This document shows positions 39,996 to 48,994 of a stretch of 64,000 nt of DNA, piece after piece (within the stretch, counting starts at the first letter, position 1; each line of letters begins with the position of its first letter). Both the position numbers and the translations under genes were made by a program. Origin of the DNA: Cryobacterium sp. PH31-L1 (GTDB lineage: Bacteria; Actinomycetota; Actinomycetes; Actinomycetales; Microbacteriaceae); contig NZ_JASISM010000005.1 in assembly GCF_030063145.1 (NCBI RefSeq), forward strand, positions 124,001-188,000. The letters are read 5' to 3'. The notes beneath the pieces were generated by a model. It was not told where the DNA came from and searched no databases. It saw only the letters and a program-made list of their open reading frames with translations.

Positions 39996-40829
39996 TCAGG
40001 ATGCTGCGCGTTCGACCGTGTCGAACTGCAGGTGTTCGTGCGCGGTGCGGGTCATTCCCACCGTGGCGAGGTCGGCGAGTCGTGCGAGGTAGGCGCTGCG
40101 GCGAGCCGGAGCAATGCGCGACTCCGGCTGATACGCAGCCGCAGTTTCGATTTCGTCGGCGTAGTGCGTGCTGAGTCCGTCACGCAGCAGGCGAATCGCC
40201 TCGGCGCGCATCTGGGAAACAGCGGAGTGCGTGGTGCCCAGTTCGGCGGCGATGTCTTTGACCGGGCGGTCGTCGAAGTAGATCTGCTCAACGATGGCCC
40301 GCATCTTCTCCGGGAGGGCCGCGACGGCCGCGCGAAGGTAGACCAGGCGTTCGCTGGAAAGCAGTGACTCTTCGGGCATCGCGGTGTCAGCCACGAGAAA
40401 CTCGGCGGTCGTGTCGTCGAGGGCCGAGAGGGTGCGGGCCGCGTCGGCCAGGCCGGCCGCGGCCGTGTCGCGGTCGACGCCGAGAGCATCGGCGATCTCG
40501 TTCACGTTCGGGATGCGTCCGAGCGCAGCCGCGAGGGTCTCCTGCACGGCCATGGTCTCTTTGATGCGGCGGCGAGCGGAGCGGGTGGCCCAGTCGCTCG
40601 AGCGCATCTCGTCGGCGAAAGCACCGATGATGCGGCGCCGGGCGAAGGCGCCGAAGGGAACTCCGAGGGTGGGGTTGAAAGCATCCGCTGAGGTGATGAG
40701 AGCGACAGCGCCGGCCGACGCGAGGTCGTCGCGGGACAGGTGCCGAGCCTTGGCCCAGACCTCCGACACGAGGTAACCGACCAGGGGCAGATTCTCCACG
40801 ACAAGGGCATTGCGGTCAGTGCGATTCAC
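39996..40829 (-). CDS. fliA: FliA/WhiG-type flagellar sigma factor
   Basis: A 277-residue sigma-70-family factor. Region 2 is NRNALVVENLPLVGYLVSEV-like and AFARRRIIGAFADEMRSSDW. Region 3 is around ALGRIPNVNEIADALGVD. Region 4 is LPEKMRAIVEQIYFDDRPVK and IAAELGTTHSAVSQMRAEAI. It is the presumed reader of the T[TAG]AC-N15-CGATAG promoters. The GTG at 40829 is chosen as the point where conserved region 1.2/2 begins; the frame stays open far upstream and starts at about 40907 are possible. No flgM-type anti-sigma gene was recognised. Confidence 0.88.
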   Translation of the reverse strand: MNRTDRNALVVENLPLVGYLVSEVWAKARHLSRDDLASAGAVALITSADAFNPTLGVPFGAFARRRIIGAFADEMRSSDWATRSARRRIKETMAVQETLAAALGRIPNVNEIADALGVDRDTAAAGLADAARTLSALDDTTAEFLVADTAMPEESLLSSERLVYLRAAVAALPEKMRAIVEQIYFDDRPVKDIAAELGTTHSAVSQMRAEAIRLLRDGLSTHYADEIETAAAYQPESRIAPARRSAYLARLADLATVGMTRTAHEHLQFDTVERAAS

Positions 40830-41138
40830 GTGCGGCCCCCGAGCTTTTCCTGCCAATTGTCGAATGTGCACGGAAGGGCTGATGCGCCTCCCGCGAGAGG
40901 CTCCCATGCCTGCGAAATCAAAGCTACTCGAAGTAAGGGGTAAATGGGTAGCGCTACAAGGCCCATTCGATACATTGGCATGTCCTCTCTTCTGAGGACA
41001 CGATTGAGCAAATCCGCAAGAATTCGGGGGATTTTGCCTAACCATGGTCGCCCAGCAGCCGATAGTGCCAACGAATGAACCAGAGCACACGCACCCGTGT
41101 GACCCTGAGCGCGAGTCAAATTGTGGGCTGGAGGAGTC
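40830..41138. other. divergent intergenic region between sigma factor and flgN
   Basis: 309 bp without a supported gene. It contains the flgN promoter (41039-41065), a perfect palindrome GTAGCGCTAC (40948-40957), a small stem GTCCTC/GAGGAC (40982-40999), and a CACACG/CGTGTG stem (41085-41100) in the flgN leader. It is lower in GC than the flanking genes. The promoter of the sigma-factor gene should be here, but I could not identify it. Confidence 0.5.
41039..41065 (+). promoter_or_regulatory. sigma-28-like promoter for flgN-flgK-flgL-fliW
   Basis: Plus strand TAAC, exactly 15 bases, GCCGATAG: the best match to the FliA consensus in the window. The start is predicted about 65 nt upstream of the flgN ATG. 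Confidence 0.75.
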
Positions 41139-41624
41139 ATGGGCGCCAACGAATTGTCTGCGTTGCTCTGGCGAGAACGTGAACTTCTCGAGTTGCTCGT
41201 CTTCAAACTCGAAGAGGAACAGCTTCTGCTGCAGGGCGGGAAGTCCCGCTGGCTGCAACACGCCACTCGCGAGGTCGAACAGGTTTTGAACCTCGTGCGC
41301 GAAGCCGGACTCGGGCGTTCCGTCGAGGTAGCCGCACTGGCCACCCAGTGGGGAACAGCCGAAGACGCCACTCTTCGTGAACTCGCCGCCAATGCTCCCG
41401 AAGGGCCGTGGGGCGAAATCTTGGCCGCGCACCTCAAGGCCATGGGAGACCTCACCACCCAAATCAAAGAACTCCGAGACACCAACGAACGATTCATTCG
41501 TTCCGCGGCCCGCTCCACCCAGGAAACCCTGACCACGGTCAGCGCCAACCCCAAGACCTACGACGCCAGCGGGGTCACCGACGACCCGGTGACCGCGGCC
41601 CGCATTTTCGACCGCAACCTATAA
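41139..41624 (+). CDS. flgN: FlgN-family chaperone
   Basis: A 161-residue helical protein, the export chaperone for FlgK and FlgL. ANELSALLWRERELLELLVF and KLEEEQLLLQGG form the FlgN N-terminal helix. A GGAGGAG sequence lies 2-8 nt before the chosen ATG. The order flgN-flgK-flgL is conserved in many bacteria. Confidence 0.85.
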   Translation: MGANELSALLWRERELLELLVFKLEEEQLLLQGGKSRWLQHATREVEQVLNLVREAGLGRSVEVAALATQWGTAEDATLRELAANAPEGPWGEILAAHLKAMGDLTTQIKELRDTNERFIRSAARSTQETLTTVSANPKTYDASGVTDDPVTAARIFDRNL

Positions 41625-41658
41625 CTTTGCAGAACGAACGAGAAGAACGGAGAACACG

Positions 41659-43110
41659 GTGAGCACATTTGGTGGCTTGAACACCGCGTACACCGGGCTC
41701 GTTGCCGCGCGCCAGGGACTCGACGTGGTAGGGCAGAACATTGCCAACGCCAATACGGAGGGCTACACCCGCCAGCGCATATCGACCTCCGCTCTCGGCG
41801 CCACCGCCCCGACCGGAATCTTCACCCAGGGCGCTCGCGTCGGCGAGGGCGTTGCCATGGACGGTATCGCCCGTCTGGCCAGCGCCCAACTGGATGCCCG
41901 CGTGCGCGCGACCGCAGCCACCGCCGGCTACACGGCGGTGCGGGCCAACGCTCTCGCCTCGGTCGAAGACTCGCTCAACGAACCCGGCGAAAACGGCATC
42001 TCTGCCAAGCTCGATGAATTCTGGGCCGGCTGGCAGACCCTGTCGAACGGCACCGACACCGCAGCCCCGGCCGCACTGCTGCTCGGCACGGCTGGCGAAT
42101 TGCTCACTCAGATCTCCGAGGGCTACCAGGCCGTCTCCGACGAGTGGTCGAACGTGCGCAGCGACCTGAACAATATGGTTTCCGAACTCAACGGCGCGGC
42201 CACTCAGGTCGCCGCGCTCAACGTGCAGATTCGCCAGAGCCTCGCCACGGGCGGAACGGCCAACGAATTGCTCGACCAGCGCAGCACCCTCACGACCACG
42301 ATCGCCGCCCTGACCGGTGCGAGCGTCACCGAGCAGGCCGACGGCACGGTGACCGTGCTCGTGGGTGGCAACGCTCTCGTCTCCGGCGGCACCGCGCATC
42401 AGGTGCACGTCACCGCCGACTCTCCGCGAGTAATGCAGGACAGTGGTGACGTGACCCTGGTGTGGGACGACAACGCCGGCACCGCGGTGACGATGGACCG
42501 GGGCGAAATGGCCGGAGGGCTGTCGCTGCTCGGTGGGGCCAACGCCAGCGGCACCGGAGGCGTCCTCGCTGAGGCTGCCGACTCCTACAACACCTTCGCG
42601 AGTGAATTCGCCACGAAGGTCAACGCCATCTACGCGACTGGCTTCACGCAGGCGGGCGACACCAACCTGGAGTTCTTCACTCGCGCCTCCGGTGCACCGG
42701 CCGCTCAAGGTCTCAGCATCGTGCCGCAATCATCCGCTGACATGGCCGTTCGCGCGTCCGCAGACTCTGGCGCCTACGACGGCACCATAGCGGATGCCAT
42801 CGCCCAGCTCGGCGCCGGATTCGCGACCGACGCAGGCGGCGCGGTCACCTCGCCGAGCACCACCTGGTCGGACTTCGTCACGAAGACCGGTGTGCTCACG
42901 CAGACCGAGCTGCAGTCGGCGGCGCTGGCCAGCTCGACCGCATCGGGGGCTGCCAACCAGCAGCTCGCCAATTCCTCGGTCGACCTCGACGAGGAGAACG
43001 TGAACCTGCTGATGTTCCAACACGCCTATCAGGGAGCGGCCCGCATGATGACGGCCGTCGACGAGATGCTCGACACGCTGATCAACCGCACCGGATTGGT
43101 CGGGAGGTAA
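41659..43110 (+). CDS. flgK: flagellar hook-filament junction protein FlgK
   Basis: A 483-residue HAP1. N-terminal FGGLNTAYTGLVAARQGLDV with GQNIANANTEGYTRQR, and C-terminal NVNLLMFQHAYQGAARMMTA, are the expected rod/hook signatures. The start is GTG after an AGAACGGAGAA stretch. Length is normal for the family. flgL follows 3 nt later. Confidence 0.95.
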   Translation: MSTFGGLNTAYTGLVAARQGLDVVGQNIANANTEGYTRQRISTSALGATAPTGIFTQGARVGEGVAMDGIARLASAQLDARVRATAATAGYTAVRANALASVEDSLNEPGENGISAKLDEFWAGWQTLSNGTDTAAPAALLLGTAGELLTQISEGYQAVSDEWSNVRSDLNNMVSELNGAATQVAALNVQIRQSLATGGTANELLDQRSTLTTTIAALTGASVTEQADGTVTVLVGGNALVSGGTAHQVHVTADSPRVMQDSGDVTLVWDDNAGTAVTMDRGEMAGGLSLLGGANASGTGGVLAEAADSYNTFASEFATKVNAIYATGFTQAGDTNLEFFTRASGAPAAQGLSIVPQSSADMAVRASADSGAYDGTIADAIAQLGAGFATDAGGAVTSPSTTWSDFVTKTGVLTQTELQSAALASSTASGAANQQLANSSVDLDEENVNLLMFQHAYQGAARMMTAVDEMLDTLINRTGLVGR

Positions 43111-43113
43111 CTC

Positions 43114-44037
43114 ATGGTCGATCGGGTAACTACTCATACCCAGATGCGCGCTGCCCAGCGCAACCTGCAGGAGAACATGACGCACCTCGCGCGGCTGCAG
43201 GAGCAGGCGAGCACGCTCAAGTCCATCAACCGTTCCTCGGACGATCCGACCGCGGCCGCAGCCGCTATGGCAGTACGGGCCGAAATGCGTGCGGTCGATC
43301 AGTACAGCGCCAACGCCGACAATGGCAACGACTGGCTGACCACGATCGAATCCTCGCTCGGGTCGGTGTCGGGCATCATGAACCGCGTGCGTGACCTCAC
43401 CGTGCAGGGCGCCAACTCCGGCTCGCTGTCCGCGACGGCCAAAGAGGCCATTGCCATTGAGATCGACGGACTCAAAACCGACCTTCTCTCGCAGGCCAAC
43501 ACCAAGTTTCTCGGGCGCAGCGTCTTCGCCGGCAACTCGGATGATGCCACGGCATTCACCGCAGGCACTGACAGCAGCGGCGGGACGACCTATGCATACG
43601 CGGGTGACCCTGCGGGCTCGAGCGGCGTCGAACGGCGCATCAGCGCGACGAGCACCGTGCGTGTCGACGCCGACGGCGGCACCATCTTCGGCAGAAACGA
43701 AGCATCGGTATTTGCGCTGCTCGACAATATTGTCGCCGACCTGCGCTCCACCGACAGCGCGGCCAACGTGGGCTCGCACCTTGACGCGCTCGACGATCGG
43801 ATGGCCATCATGACCGGTCAGCGTAGCGAAATGGGCGCCCGCCAGGTGCAGATGGAACGTGCCCAGTCGACCCTGCTGCAAAAGACCGGCACACTGGATG
43901 CCCAACGGTCCGGCATCGAAGACGCCGACCTGGGCCAGGTCATCATCGATTTGAAACTGCAGGAAGTGACCTATCAGGCCGCGCTCGCTGTTACCGCCCG
44001 TGTACTTCAACCGACCCTGATGGACTTTCTTTCATGA
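43114..44037 (+). CDS. flgL: flagellar hook-filament junction protein FlgL
   Basis: A 307-residue HAP3, flagellin-like in its termini. N-terminal TTHTQMRAAQRNLQENMTHL, LKSINRSSDDPTAAAAAM and VSGIMNRVRDLTVQGANSG, and C-terminal DLGQVIIDLKLQEVTYQAAL with VLQPTLMDFL, fit FlgL. It overlaps fliW by 4 nt. Confidence 0.94.
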   Translation: MVDRVTTHTQMRAAQRNLQENMTHLARLQEQASTLKSINRSSDDPTAAAAAMAVRAEMRAVDQYSANADNGNDWLTTIESSLGSVSGIMNRVRDLTVQGANSGSLSATAKEAIAIEIDGLKTDLLSQANTKFLGRSVFAGNSDDATAFTAGTDSSGGTTYAYAGDPAGSSGVERRISATSTVRVDADGGTIFGRNEASVFALLDNIVADLRSTDSAANVGSHLDALDDRMAIMTGQRSEMGARQVQMERAQSTLLQKTGTLDAQRSGIEDADLGQVIIDLKLQEVTYQAALAVTARVLQPTLMDFLS

Positions 44038-44432
44038 CGACGACCCACACCAGCCCCACCCTCAGCTTCGTCTCCCCCCCGCCGGGGTTGGCACCGCTCA
44101 CCGACTTCGTGCTCAACGCGATCGAGGGGGCCGCTGGACTCTACTCGCTGCAGGCATCCGCTCACCCGACCACGCGCCTGTTCGTGCTCGACGCGGCCAT
44201 CTTTCTACCCAACTACACCCCGACGATCTCCAGCGAGCAGTCGATCGCGCTGTCGCTGACGACGCCCGACAATGCCCTCGTGCTCGTGGTCGTCAACCCC
44301 GGCGAGAGCACCACGACGGTCAACCTCATGGCACCCATCGTGGTCAACGCCCGCACCGGCGCCTGCGCGCAGCTCATTCTGGACGATCAGGACTGGCCCC
44401 TGCACGCCGAGCTCGGCACCGGCGAAAACTGA
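44034..44432 (+). CDS. fliW: flagellar assembly factor FliW
   Basis: A 132-residue protein that sequesters CsrA and is itself titrated by flagellin. The C-terminal motif VNLMAPIVVNARTG, followed by QLILDDQDWPL, is the FliW signature, and LYSLQASAHPTTRLFVLD matches the centre. It is co-expressed with late hook-filament genes, away from csrA at 11092. With CsrA-type sites in the flagellin leaders, this predicts homeostatic control like that of Bacillus subtilis hag. Confidence 0.9.
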   Translation: MTTTHTSPTLSFVSPPPGLAPLTDFVLNAIEGAAGLYSLQASAHPTTRLFVLDAAIFLPNYTPTISSEQSIALSLTTPDNALVLVVVNPGESTTTVNLMAPIVVNARTGACAQLILDDQDWPLHAELGTGEN

Positions 44433-44439
44433 GGCCTGG

Positions 44440-44471
44440 CCCACTTTCCGGGCCTGGGCCCGGAAAGTGGG
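44440..44471. terminator. convergent terminator between fliW and sufU
   Basis: A 15-bp perfect stem (CCCACTTTCCGGGCC at 44440-44454 with its complement at 44457-44471) and a 2-base spacer. A degenerate second copy of the TTTCCGGGCC-GGGCCCGG part follows at about 44493-44513. It sits between convergent genes and may serve both strands. Confidence 0.7.
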
Positions 44472-44545
44472 ACCATGCTAGATCATGGGCCCGGTTTCCG
44501 GGCCCGGGCCCGGTCGATCTGAACGGGCCGCAGGCGCGCCGCACA

Positions 44546-45040
44546 CTAGTGCGACTCAGCCTCGATCAGGGCGGCCTCGAAGGCGACCCAGGGCAGCATG
44601 GCGCACTTGACGCGGGCAGGGTATCGCGAGACTCCCCCGAAGGCGGCGGCGTCGCCCAGAATCTCCTCGTCGGGCTCGATTTTTCCGCGCGAGCGCAGCA
44701 TCTCCCGAAAGTTGTCGAGCAGGGCGCGTGCCGAAGCTGTGCTGAGACCGCGCAGGGTGTCGGTCAGAATCGAAGCGGATGCCTGCGAGATCGAACAGCC
44801 CTCGCCGGTCCAGACCAGGTCGGTCACGGCAGCATCCGTTTCGGCGCCGGCCCCGAGTGACACGCGCAGGGTGACCTCGTCACCACAGGTCGTGTTGATC
44901 TGGTGCGATTCGGCTACCCGCAAGCCACCGGCCGCGCCGAGAGCCACGGCCTCGGCGAGCGGAGTGAGTTCGACCGCCCCATGCCGGGCCTTGGCATGTT
45001 CGAGAATGATCGTCTGGTACAGCTGCTGCAGGTCGCTCAT
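44546..45040 (-). CDS. sufU: SufU, partner of SufS in Fe-S cluster assembly
   Basis: A 164-residue SufU/IscU-family protein. The three zinc/sulfur-accepting Cys are in TTCGDEV, GEGCSISQASASIL and RVKCAMLPW. In Gram-positive bacteria SufU takes persulfide from SufS. Its ATG overlaps the sufS stop by 4 nt, which matches the functional pair. Confidence 0.93.
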   Translation of the reverse strand: MSDLQQLYQTIILEHAKARHGAVELTPLAEAVALGAAGGLRVAESHQINTTCGDEVTLRVSLGAGAETDAAVTDLVWTGEGCSISQASASILTDTLRGLSTASARALLDNFREMLRSRGKIEPDEEILGDAAAFGGVSRYPARVKCAMLPWVAFEAALIEAESH

Positions 45041-46377
45041 GACGTGACTCCGAAGAAGGGGGCGACCTCGGCGAGGGTGGCGAGGAACAGGTCGACCTCG
45101 TCGGTCGTGTTATACAGGTAGGTACTGGCCCGGGTGGACGCGGTCACGCCGAGTCGGCGGTGCAGGGGCTGAGCACAGTGATGACCGACGCGCACGGCGA
45201 TGCCGGCATCGTCGAGAAACTGGCCGACGTCGTGCGCGTGCACTCCGGCGACGTCCACGGCCGCCAGGCCCAGGCGTTCAACGCCGAGACCGGGGCCGAG
45301 CAGTCGCACGCCGGGAATCTCGGCAAGCCCCGCGACCAAGCGCTGGCCGAGCTGGGCCTCCCAGGTGTGCACCCGATCCATACCGGTTTCGCTGAGGTAG
45401 TCGACGGCCGCGGCCAGGGCGATGGCCTGCGAGATGCGCTGGGTGCCGGCCTCGAAGCGCTGTGGCGGAGCGAGAAACTCAGCGTTAGTCATGTCGACGG
45501 TCGTGATCATCGATCCACCGGTGAGGAACGGCGGCATGTCGGCGAGCAGTTCGGCTTTACCGTAAAGCGCGCCGATACCCGTGGGGCCGAGCATCTTGTG
45601 GCCCGAGAAGACCGCGAAGTCCACGTCGAGCGCCTTGACGTCAACGGGAAGGTGCGGCACGGTCTGGCAGGCATCCAGCACGACCAGGGCGCCGACGCGG
45701 CGGGCCAGGGCCACCAGTTCGGCCACCGGGTTGATGGTGCCGGTGACGTTCGAGCCATGGGTGAAGGCGAGGAGTCTCGTGTGGGGGCCGACAACATCCG
45801 CTGCGGCCAGCAGGTCGAGGGTGCCGTCATCGAGTACCGGAATGAAGCGCAGCGTGGCCCCGGTGCGCAGCGCGAGTTGCTGCCAGGGAATGAGGTTGGC
45901 GTGATGTTCCATCTCGGTGACGACGATCTCGTCGCCGGCGCCGAGGCTGAAACGGCGGGCGGCCGGGCCCCCGAGGCCGAGTGAGGCGTTGGAGAAGCTG
46001 TAGGCCAGCAGGTTGATGGCCTCGGTGGCGTTGGAGGTCCAGACGATCTCGTCGGTCTGGGCGCCGACGAACGCAGCAACCTTCTCGCGGGCGGCTTCGA
46101 ATCCCTCGGTTGCTTCGACGGCGAGCGTGTGGGCTCCGCGGTGCACGGCCGCGTTGCGCTGTTCGTAGTATTCCTGCTCGGCTTCCATCACGCTGATCGG
46201 GTTCTGCGATGTAGCACCCGAGTCGAGATAGACGAGCGGATGCCCGTTCACCGTTTGGTGCAGCACGGGAAAGTCGTTGCGAATGCGCTCAACATCGATG
46301 TCGGTCAGCGGGGCCAACTCCGGGTGCTGGGCGCCGTGGGCTGGGGACAGAGCGGACGATGGTGCAAAAGACGTCAT
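45037..46377 (-). CDS. sufS: cysteine desulfurase SufS
   Basis: A 446-residue PLP enzyme that removes sulfur from L-cysteine for Fe-S assembly. The PLP Lys is in FSGHKMLGPTGIGALYG, the catalytic Cys is in RVGHHCAQPL, and NFPVL-type NDFPVLHQTVNGHPLVYLDS marks the N-terminus. The ATG giving MTSFAPSS is chosen; an upstream start adds 11 residues. The N-terminal 30 residues are extra relative to the family. Confidence 0.93.
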   Translation of the reverse strand: MTSFAPSSALSPAHGAQHPELAPLTDIDVERIRNDFPVLHQTVNGHPLVYLDSGATSQNPISVMEAEQEYYEQRNAAVHRGAHTLAVEATEGFEAAREKVAAFVGAQTDEIVWTSNATEAINLLAYSFSNASLGLGGPAARRFSLGAGDEIVVTEMEHHANLIPWQQLALRTGATLRFIPVLDDGTLDLLAAADVVGPHTRLLAFTHGSNVTGTINPVAELVALARRVGALVVLDACQTVPHLPVDVKALDVDFAVFSGHKMLGPTGIGALYGKAELLADMPPFLTGGSMITTVDMTNAEFLAPPQRFEAGTQRISQAIALAAAVDYLSETGMDRVHTWEAQLGQRLVAGLAEIPGVRLLGPGLGVERLGLAAVDVAGVHAHDVGQFLDDAGIAVRVGHHCAQPLHRRLGVTASTRASTYLYNTTDEVDLFLATLAEVAPFFGVTS

Positions 46378-46472
46378 ACTCAAGGATATTCCCTCGCCCC
46401 GAACCCGCACGCCGCGCGGGCAAGTATGACGCAGCGGTGGAAAACCCGGCGGGAGCGTGTGAGGCTTAAGGG

Positions 46473-46757
46473 GTGACCCAGACTACCGAACAGACCGAGC
46501 TTCGCGAGGACGTGGAACTCGACCGACCGTGGGTGACCCTGGTCTGGGACGACCCGGTGAACCTCATGTCCTACGTGGCGTACGTCTTTCGCAGCTACTT
46601 CGGCGTCACCCCGAAACAGGCCGAAGGGCTCATGCTGCAGGTGCACAACAATGGCCGGGCTGTCGTGGCCACCGGCAATCGCGAATCCATGGAACGTCAC
46701 GTTGAAGCCATGCACGGCTACGGCCTGATGGCGACGCTCGCCAAGGCCGACGAATGA
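46473..46757 (+). CDS. clpS: ATP-dependent Clp protease adaptor ClpS
   Basis: A 94-residue N-degron adaptor for ClpAP/ClpCP. The substrate-binding signature is [19 protein letters not shown], and [15 protein letters not shown] follows. The GTG start gives the normal length. It overlaps the DUF2017 gene by 4 nt, a standard actinobacterial pair. Confidence 0.94.
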   Translation: MTQTTEQTELREDVELDRPWVTLVWDDPVNLMSYVAYVFRSYFGVTPKQAEGLMLQVHNNGRAVVATGNRESMERHVEAMHGYGLMATLAKADE

Positions 46758-47290
46758 GTCGATTCACCACTCAGCCGGACGGCATCTTGCTCGGCCGCTT
46801 CGAACCGATCGAAGCCGACCTGCTGCGCCTGGCCACCACCCAGCTTCTCGAGATGCTCGACTCGGGTGCCGGCGACCCGCAGCTCGCCGCGAGCGACGGA
46901 ATCTTCGGACGCCTGCTGCCCGACGCTTACCGCGATGACGACGAAGCGGCCGCCGAGTTTCGCCGGTTCACGGCGACCGACCTGCTCGATCGCAAGGCGC
47001 AGAACGCCCAGGTCGTGCTGAATTCGCTGGGCATTAGTAAAGCGGATGCCGACACTCCCGACACGTCTGCTGACGACGACCGCCAGCCCGTCACGGTCAG
47101 CCTCGACCCCGATACCGTTCAGGCCTGGCTGCGCAGCCTGACCGACTTGCGGCTGACCCTCGCCGACCGGCTGCAGATCTCCCCCGACGGGGTCGTGCAC
47201 CTCGCTGGCGACGAGACCCCGTTTCTGCGCGAACTCTACGAATGGCTCGGCATGCTGCAGGAAGAACTCGTCTACACGATCGACGTGTGA
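46754..47290 (+). CDS. DUF2017 family protein
   Basis: A 178-residue acidic helical protein of unknown function. The family always follows clpS in actinobacteria, suggesting a link to Clp-dependent degradation. [20 protein letters not shown] and the C-terminal [19 protein letters not shown] region are typical. Its 3' end overlaps the convergent oxidoreductase gene by 19 nt. Confidence 0.85.
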   Translation: MSRFTTQPDGILLGRFEPIEADLLRLATTQLLEMLDSGAGDPQLAASDGIFGRLLPDAYRDDDEAAAEFRRFTATDLLDRKAQNAQVVLNSLGISKADADTPDTSADDDRQPVTVSLDPDTVQAWLRSLTDLRLTLADRLQISPDGVVHLAGDETPFLRELYEWLGMLQEELVYTIDV

Positions 47291-48723
47291 TCAGCGTGCT
47301 CAGCCAGCAGGCTGCGAGCAGCGAGGCCGATCACAGCGCTGTAGGTGGGGTACGCGAAGCGCACCTTGGCCAGAGTGGAGACATCCACACCGGCAGCCAT
47401 CGCCGTCGTCACGGACTGGATGACTTCCACGGCATTCTCCCCCACCGCGTGAGCGCCCAGAATGAGCTCCCGACGTCGATCGGTGATCATTTTCAGGAAG
47501 CCGCGCTGCCGATCATCGATCACCGCACGATCCAGTGACGTGTACGGCACCACCGTGACCACGCACAGTGCGTCGCGACGTCGAGACTCAACTTCGGTGA
47601 GACCGACGCCGGCATAGTCGGGATCGGTGAATCCGCCGGCCGGAAGCAGCTGGTTCGGGGTGCGGCGGTTGGCATCCAGAACAGCGTTTTCGGCTGCTGC
47701 CTCCCCCTCCGACTGGGCGGCCTGCACCAGCATGTCCCGGCCGTTGGCGTCACCGACGGCGAAAATGTGCGGCACCGAACTGCGAAAATACGCGTCCACC
47801 GCAATCGACGAGCGGCTCGTGGCGACGCCGGCGGTCTCGAGGCCGAGGTCGCCGACATCCGCTGGCCAGCCAGTCGCCATGATCACGGTATCGAAGCTGC
47901 CGCACAGCGCCTGACCGTTCTCGGTCCAGTTGAGTGTGATCGAGCCGTCCGCGGCGCGGGCGAGCCCGGCAACCCCGCCAATGCCGAGGCGGAGGACGAT
48001 GCCCTGTTCGATGAAGGCCGCGGCCACCGCATCGGAGATGGATTGATCAGAGGTGGCGAGCACCCGGTCGGCCAGATCGAGCAGGGTGACGGCCGAACCG
48101 AAGGAACTGAACACCGTGACCAACTGCGCACCGGTGTTTCCGCCGCCGATGACGGCCAGCCGATCCGGCACCCGCGGGAGGTCGAGCACGTGTTCCGGCA
48201 CGGTCGCGAGCTCGGCACCCGGAACCGGCAGGCGGCGGGAATGACCGCCCACACACACCAGAATAGCGTCGGCCGTGATCGCGCGCCCGGTCTCCAATCG
48301 GAGCGTGTAGGCGTCCTCGAACCGGGCACGACCCTCAAGAATGAGCTCAACGCCCGCGTCTGCAAAGCGGGTCGCCTCGTATTTCAGGGAACGCACCCGA
48401 TCGACGGTCTGCCGCACTCGATCCACGGTCGCTGGCCAGTCGACCGGGCGTTCGATCACGGAGATACCGTAGGCGTCGGCGGTTCGGATCTCGCGCATGA
48501 GCCTCGCGGTTTTGGCGAGTACGCGGGTCGGTACGCATCCGGTGTTCACACAGGTGCCACCGAGGCGATCTGACTCGCAGACGGCAACAGAGGCACCGAG
48601 TTCTGCCGCCCGCAGGGCTGCAGCCGTTCCGGCCGGGCCGGCACCGATCACGATCACGTCGAAGTGGTCGGCCATTCGCCCGGTGGACGCGCCCGTGGCT
48701 TCGGGGATTGGGGCAGCGGTCAT
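47272..48723 (-). CDS. FAD-dependent pyridine nucleotide-disulfide oxidoreductase
   Basis: A 483-residue flavoprotein of the dihydrolipoamide dehydrogenase/mercuric reductase family. The FAD site is VIGAGPAGTAAALRAAELGA, the redox-active disulfide is GGTCVNTGCVPT, the NAD(P) site is VIGGGNTGAQ, the second FAD motif is IFAVGDANG, and the C-terminal HAVGENAVEVIQ carries the catalytic His-Glu pair. GGGAG lies 6 nt before the ATG at 48723. The active-site VNTGC differs from VNxGCxPSK in that the Lys is replaced (PTRVLAK). The substrate is unknown. Confidence 0.85.
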   Translation of the reverse strand: MTAAPIPEATGASTGRMADHFDVIVIGAGPAGTAAALRAAELGASVAVCESDRLGGTCVNTGCVPTRVLAKTARLMREIRTADAYGISVIERPVDWPATVDRVRQTVDRVRSLKYEATRFADAGVELILEGRARFEDAYTLRLETGRAITADAILVCVGGHSRRLPVPGAELATVPEHVLDLPRVPDRLAVIGGGNTGAQLVTVFSSFGSAVTLLDLADRVLATSDQSISDAVAAAFIEQGIVLRLGIGGVAGLARAADGSITLNWTENGQALCGSFDTVIMATGWPADVGDLGLETAGVATSRSSIAVDAYFRSSVPHIFAVGDANGRDMLVQAAQSEGEAAAENAVLDANRRTPNQLLPAGGFTDPDYAGVGLTEVESRRRDALCVVTVVPYTSLDRAVIDDRQRGFLKMITDRRRELILGAHAVGENAVEVIQSVTTAMAAGVDVSTLAKVRFAYPTYSAVIGLAARSLLAEHADHTSIV

Positions 48724-48994
48724 CTCGGTCTCCCACCGTTGAACGTGACCGAATCCTGGCAGCGTCGGCTGGGAATCGACCGGTCTCCCAACGCCCGACG
48801 AACCTCGAACGGGGGGTGGGCGTGATCAGGGAATCCAGGGTTGCTGCGCGGTAATCTTGACGCAGCCCACCCGGGGCACAGATAGGATTATTTCAATCTC
48901 CGGTGGGCCTTCACACCGTGCGCCCGAGGACGCTCGCACGGATGCGATACCGCCCCTCCGGGGGTGGTTCCACGGCATCCGACGGAGACAATTC

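Noticed and set aside
48857-48886. Strong promoter for the xanthine dehydrogenase-like genes
   Set aside because: TTGACG is good, but the best -10 (GATAGG at 18 bp, TAGGAT at 20 bp) is poor; noted only as weak.
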